In this document: in pieces, positions 62,960 to 64,000 of the stretch
How the letters are laid out: each line of letters begins with the position of its first letter
Position numbering within the stretch: the first letter of the stretch is position 1
DNA from: Halomonas sp. HL-48
GTDB taxonomy: Bacteria; Pseudomonadota; Gammaproteobacteria; Pseudomonadales; Halomonadaceae
DNA: 64,000 bases
Assembly: GCF_001314875.1 (NCBI RefSeq)
Contig: NZ_LJZS01000014.1
Span: forward strand, 1 to 64,000
Reading direction: 5' to 3'
The notes under the pieces: generated by a model
What the model saw: the letters and a program-made list of their open reading frames with translations, nothing else
Databases searched by the model: none
What the model was told of the DNA's origin: nothing
Program-made: the position numbers and the translations under genes

Positions 62960-63571
62960 TTAGAAGCGGTAAGTCACACCGCCACCAATGGTAACCGGGT
63001 CGATATCCACCGAGCCGACTTTGCTACCGCCAGAATTAATGTCTGCATCCACGTTGGCGTAGCTGATATTACCGTTCAGCAGCACATTCTCGGTGACGGC
63101 CAGATCCAGACCGACTTGGCCGATCGCGCCATAGCTATCGTCCACGCTGACGTCGACGGCGGTATCTTCGCTATAGAAGTTGGTGTAGTTAACACCTACA
63201 CCCACATAAGGCTGGATACGCGAATCAACACCGCCCATCGGGTAGTAGTTAAATAGCGCATTGACCGGCAAACGCTCAACGCTGCCAGCATCACCGGTCG
63301 CAGTGGAAAGGTCGTGCTCAAAACCTTCACCGCTGTTCAGCTCAACGCCAAACTTATCGTGAAATAGATACCCTAAACCGTAGGTGTACCCATTTTCGCT
63401 TTCGACGTCCAGGTCACCGCCAAGCACGGTGCTGTCGTCGGAAGAGATGTCTGTTTTAGCGACCCCACCGCGAACAAATACATCGCCAGCGGTGTAAGCC
63501 AGGGCTGCCTGGCTTGCCAGGGCAAGGCCGGTGGTCATTACAGCGGCAGATACAATTTTAAAGTGGTTCAT
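62960..63571 (-). CDS. ompW: OmpW-family outer-membrane beta-barrel protein
   Basis: A 203-residue porin-like protein: signal peptide ending ASQAALA before YTAGD, then eight-stranded-barrel sequence with FVRGGVAKTDIS near the start, YYPMGGVDSRIQPYVGVGVNYT in the middle and a terminal YRF typical of outer-membrane proteins. The ATG at 63571 is preferred (GAGG ten bases upstream). OmpW proteins form narrow hydrophobic channels for small molecules. The acidic loops fit a halophile. Confidence 0.94.
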   Translation of the reverse strand: MNHFKIVSAAVMTTGLALASQAALAYTAGDVFVRGGVAKTDISSDDSTVLGGDLDVESENGYTYGLGYLFHDKFGVELNSGEGFEHDLSTATGDAGSVERLPVNALFNYYPMGGVDSRIQPYVGVGVNYTNFYSEDTAVDVSVDDSYGAIGQVGLDLAVTENVLLNGNISYANVDADINSGGSKVGSVDIDPVTIGGGVTYRF

Positions 63572-63634
63572 CAGGGTCATCCTCGTTGCATTTGCTAGGG
63601 ACTCATCGCCGGTAAGGCAACTTGTACAAGAGTG

Positions 63635-63662
63635 AGTATACGAACACTGTTTCCAAACGTCA
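63635..63662 (-). promoter_or_regulatory. Probable sigma-70 promoter of ompW
   Basis: On the minus strand TGACGT (63662-63657) and TATACT (63640-63635) are separated by 16 bases, about 65 bases before the ompW ATG. Confidence 0.45.
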
Positions 63663-63721
63663 CGTAAAATTTTGTTATAGCATTAAGCACAAAATATGCA
63701 GAGGGAGGCCAAATGACACGC

Positions 63722-63745
63722 AAAAAAAAGTCCCCCGAAGGGGAC
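63722..63745 (-). terminator. Rho-independent terminator
   Basis: GTCCCC (63730-63735) pairs with GGGGAC (63740-63745) around CGAA, a stable tetraloop-type hairpin. On the minus strand it is followed by eight T. No protein gene precedes it on that strand inside the window. Confidence 0.88.
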
Positions 63746-63863
63746 CCAGGTGGAGCACGCCAGCTCACTCGGTGTACCGCTGACCGAACGGTCGCGATGT
63801 AGGTGAAGAAGGGAGAGAAGCAACCTATCTAAGCCGTTGTATCTCTATTCACTCACCCTTTGC
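63722..63863 (-). ncRNA. Candidate small RNA
   Basis: The minus strand upstream of the strong terminator has no open frame of note but a structured stretch, including the hairpin GACCGTTCGGTC. A sigma-54-like promoter lies just before it: TGGCAC at 63889-63884 and a GC at -12, with the GG-N10-GC spacing kept but one mismatch in TTGC. An AT-rich tract (63891-63945) lies further upstream. The transcript would be about 140 bases. The alternative is the long 3' UTR of a gene beyond the window. Confidence 0.4.
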
Positions 63864-64000
63864 CATAATACATAGCGAACTGTGTGCCACTTTTTTAAAA
63901 ACAAATATAAAACAATGACTTATTAAATAATTATTTAATCTGTCGTCATTTCTCTCGCACTGCAGCAAGTAAGCTGCACCAGCACTGCGCAATTTTTTGC

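Noticed and set aside
63746-63863. tRNA gene
   Set aside because: No cloverleaf with TTCGA loop and CCA-compatible acceptor stem could be drawn.

Overview
The window looks like chromosomal DNA of a halophilic gammaproteobacterium of the Halomonadaceae (Halomonas/Vreelandella type). This rests on recognised protein families and gene neighbourhoods (Na+-translocating NQR next to gap and mfd, the leuS-lptE-holA block, the proA-nadD-rsfS-rlmH-mrdA-rodA-mltB-rlpA-dacA-ybeD-lipB block, a DUF3141 PHA-synthase-like protein) and on GC-rich codon use. No database search was possible.

Region 1 (1-6.1 kb) is the unusual part. It is an AT-rich integron cassette array read on the minus strand. Six attC sites (48-87 bp) separate seven cassette genes. 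An attI-type region (about 5640-5875) lies at the right end. A divergent integron integrase gene on the plus strand keeps only about its first 32 codons, behind a LexA-like box. At the left edge the array is interrupted by an IS3-family element that appears to have cut the distal cassette gene. The cassettes encode a zinc-ribbon/HEPN-like protein, a two-TM membrane protein, a trypsin-like protease and four proteins I cannot name. With its own integrase broken, the array is probably frozen unless an integrase acts in trans.

Region 2 (6.1-6.6 kb) is a roughly 131-bp-period tandem repeat between the broken integrase and the first ordinary chromosomal gene.

Region 3 (6.6-36 kb) is housekeeping DNA: an unassigned membrane protein, ybeL, leuS-lptE-holA (synthetase, LPS assembly, DNA polymerase III delta), a lipoprotein/C39-peptidase pair, nqrABCDEF plus nqrM, a long GAPDH, mfd, two L,D-transpeptidases flanking an Lpp-like lipoprotein, topA with a DUF6586 partner, and a PHA-synthase-like gene divergent from a LysR regulator.

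Region 4 (36-54 kb) holds lipA facing a long minus-strand block for lipoylation, cell elongation and peptidoglycan processing, ribosome silencing, NAD synthesis and proline synthesis. It is followed by two membrane proteins with degenerate GGDEF domains, a DedA-PAP2 fusion, a LysE-type exporter, ubiX and mpl.

Region 5 (54-64 kb) carries a glutaredoxin-like protein, a complete peptide ABC importer (binding protein, two permeases, two ATPases), a HypT-like LysR regulator and a PepQ-type prolidase: a peptide uptake and degradation unit. It ends with an OmpW-type porin and a possible small RNA at the right edge. No tRNA, rRNA, CRISPR array or prophage was seen.
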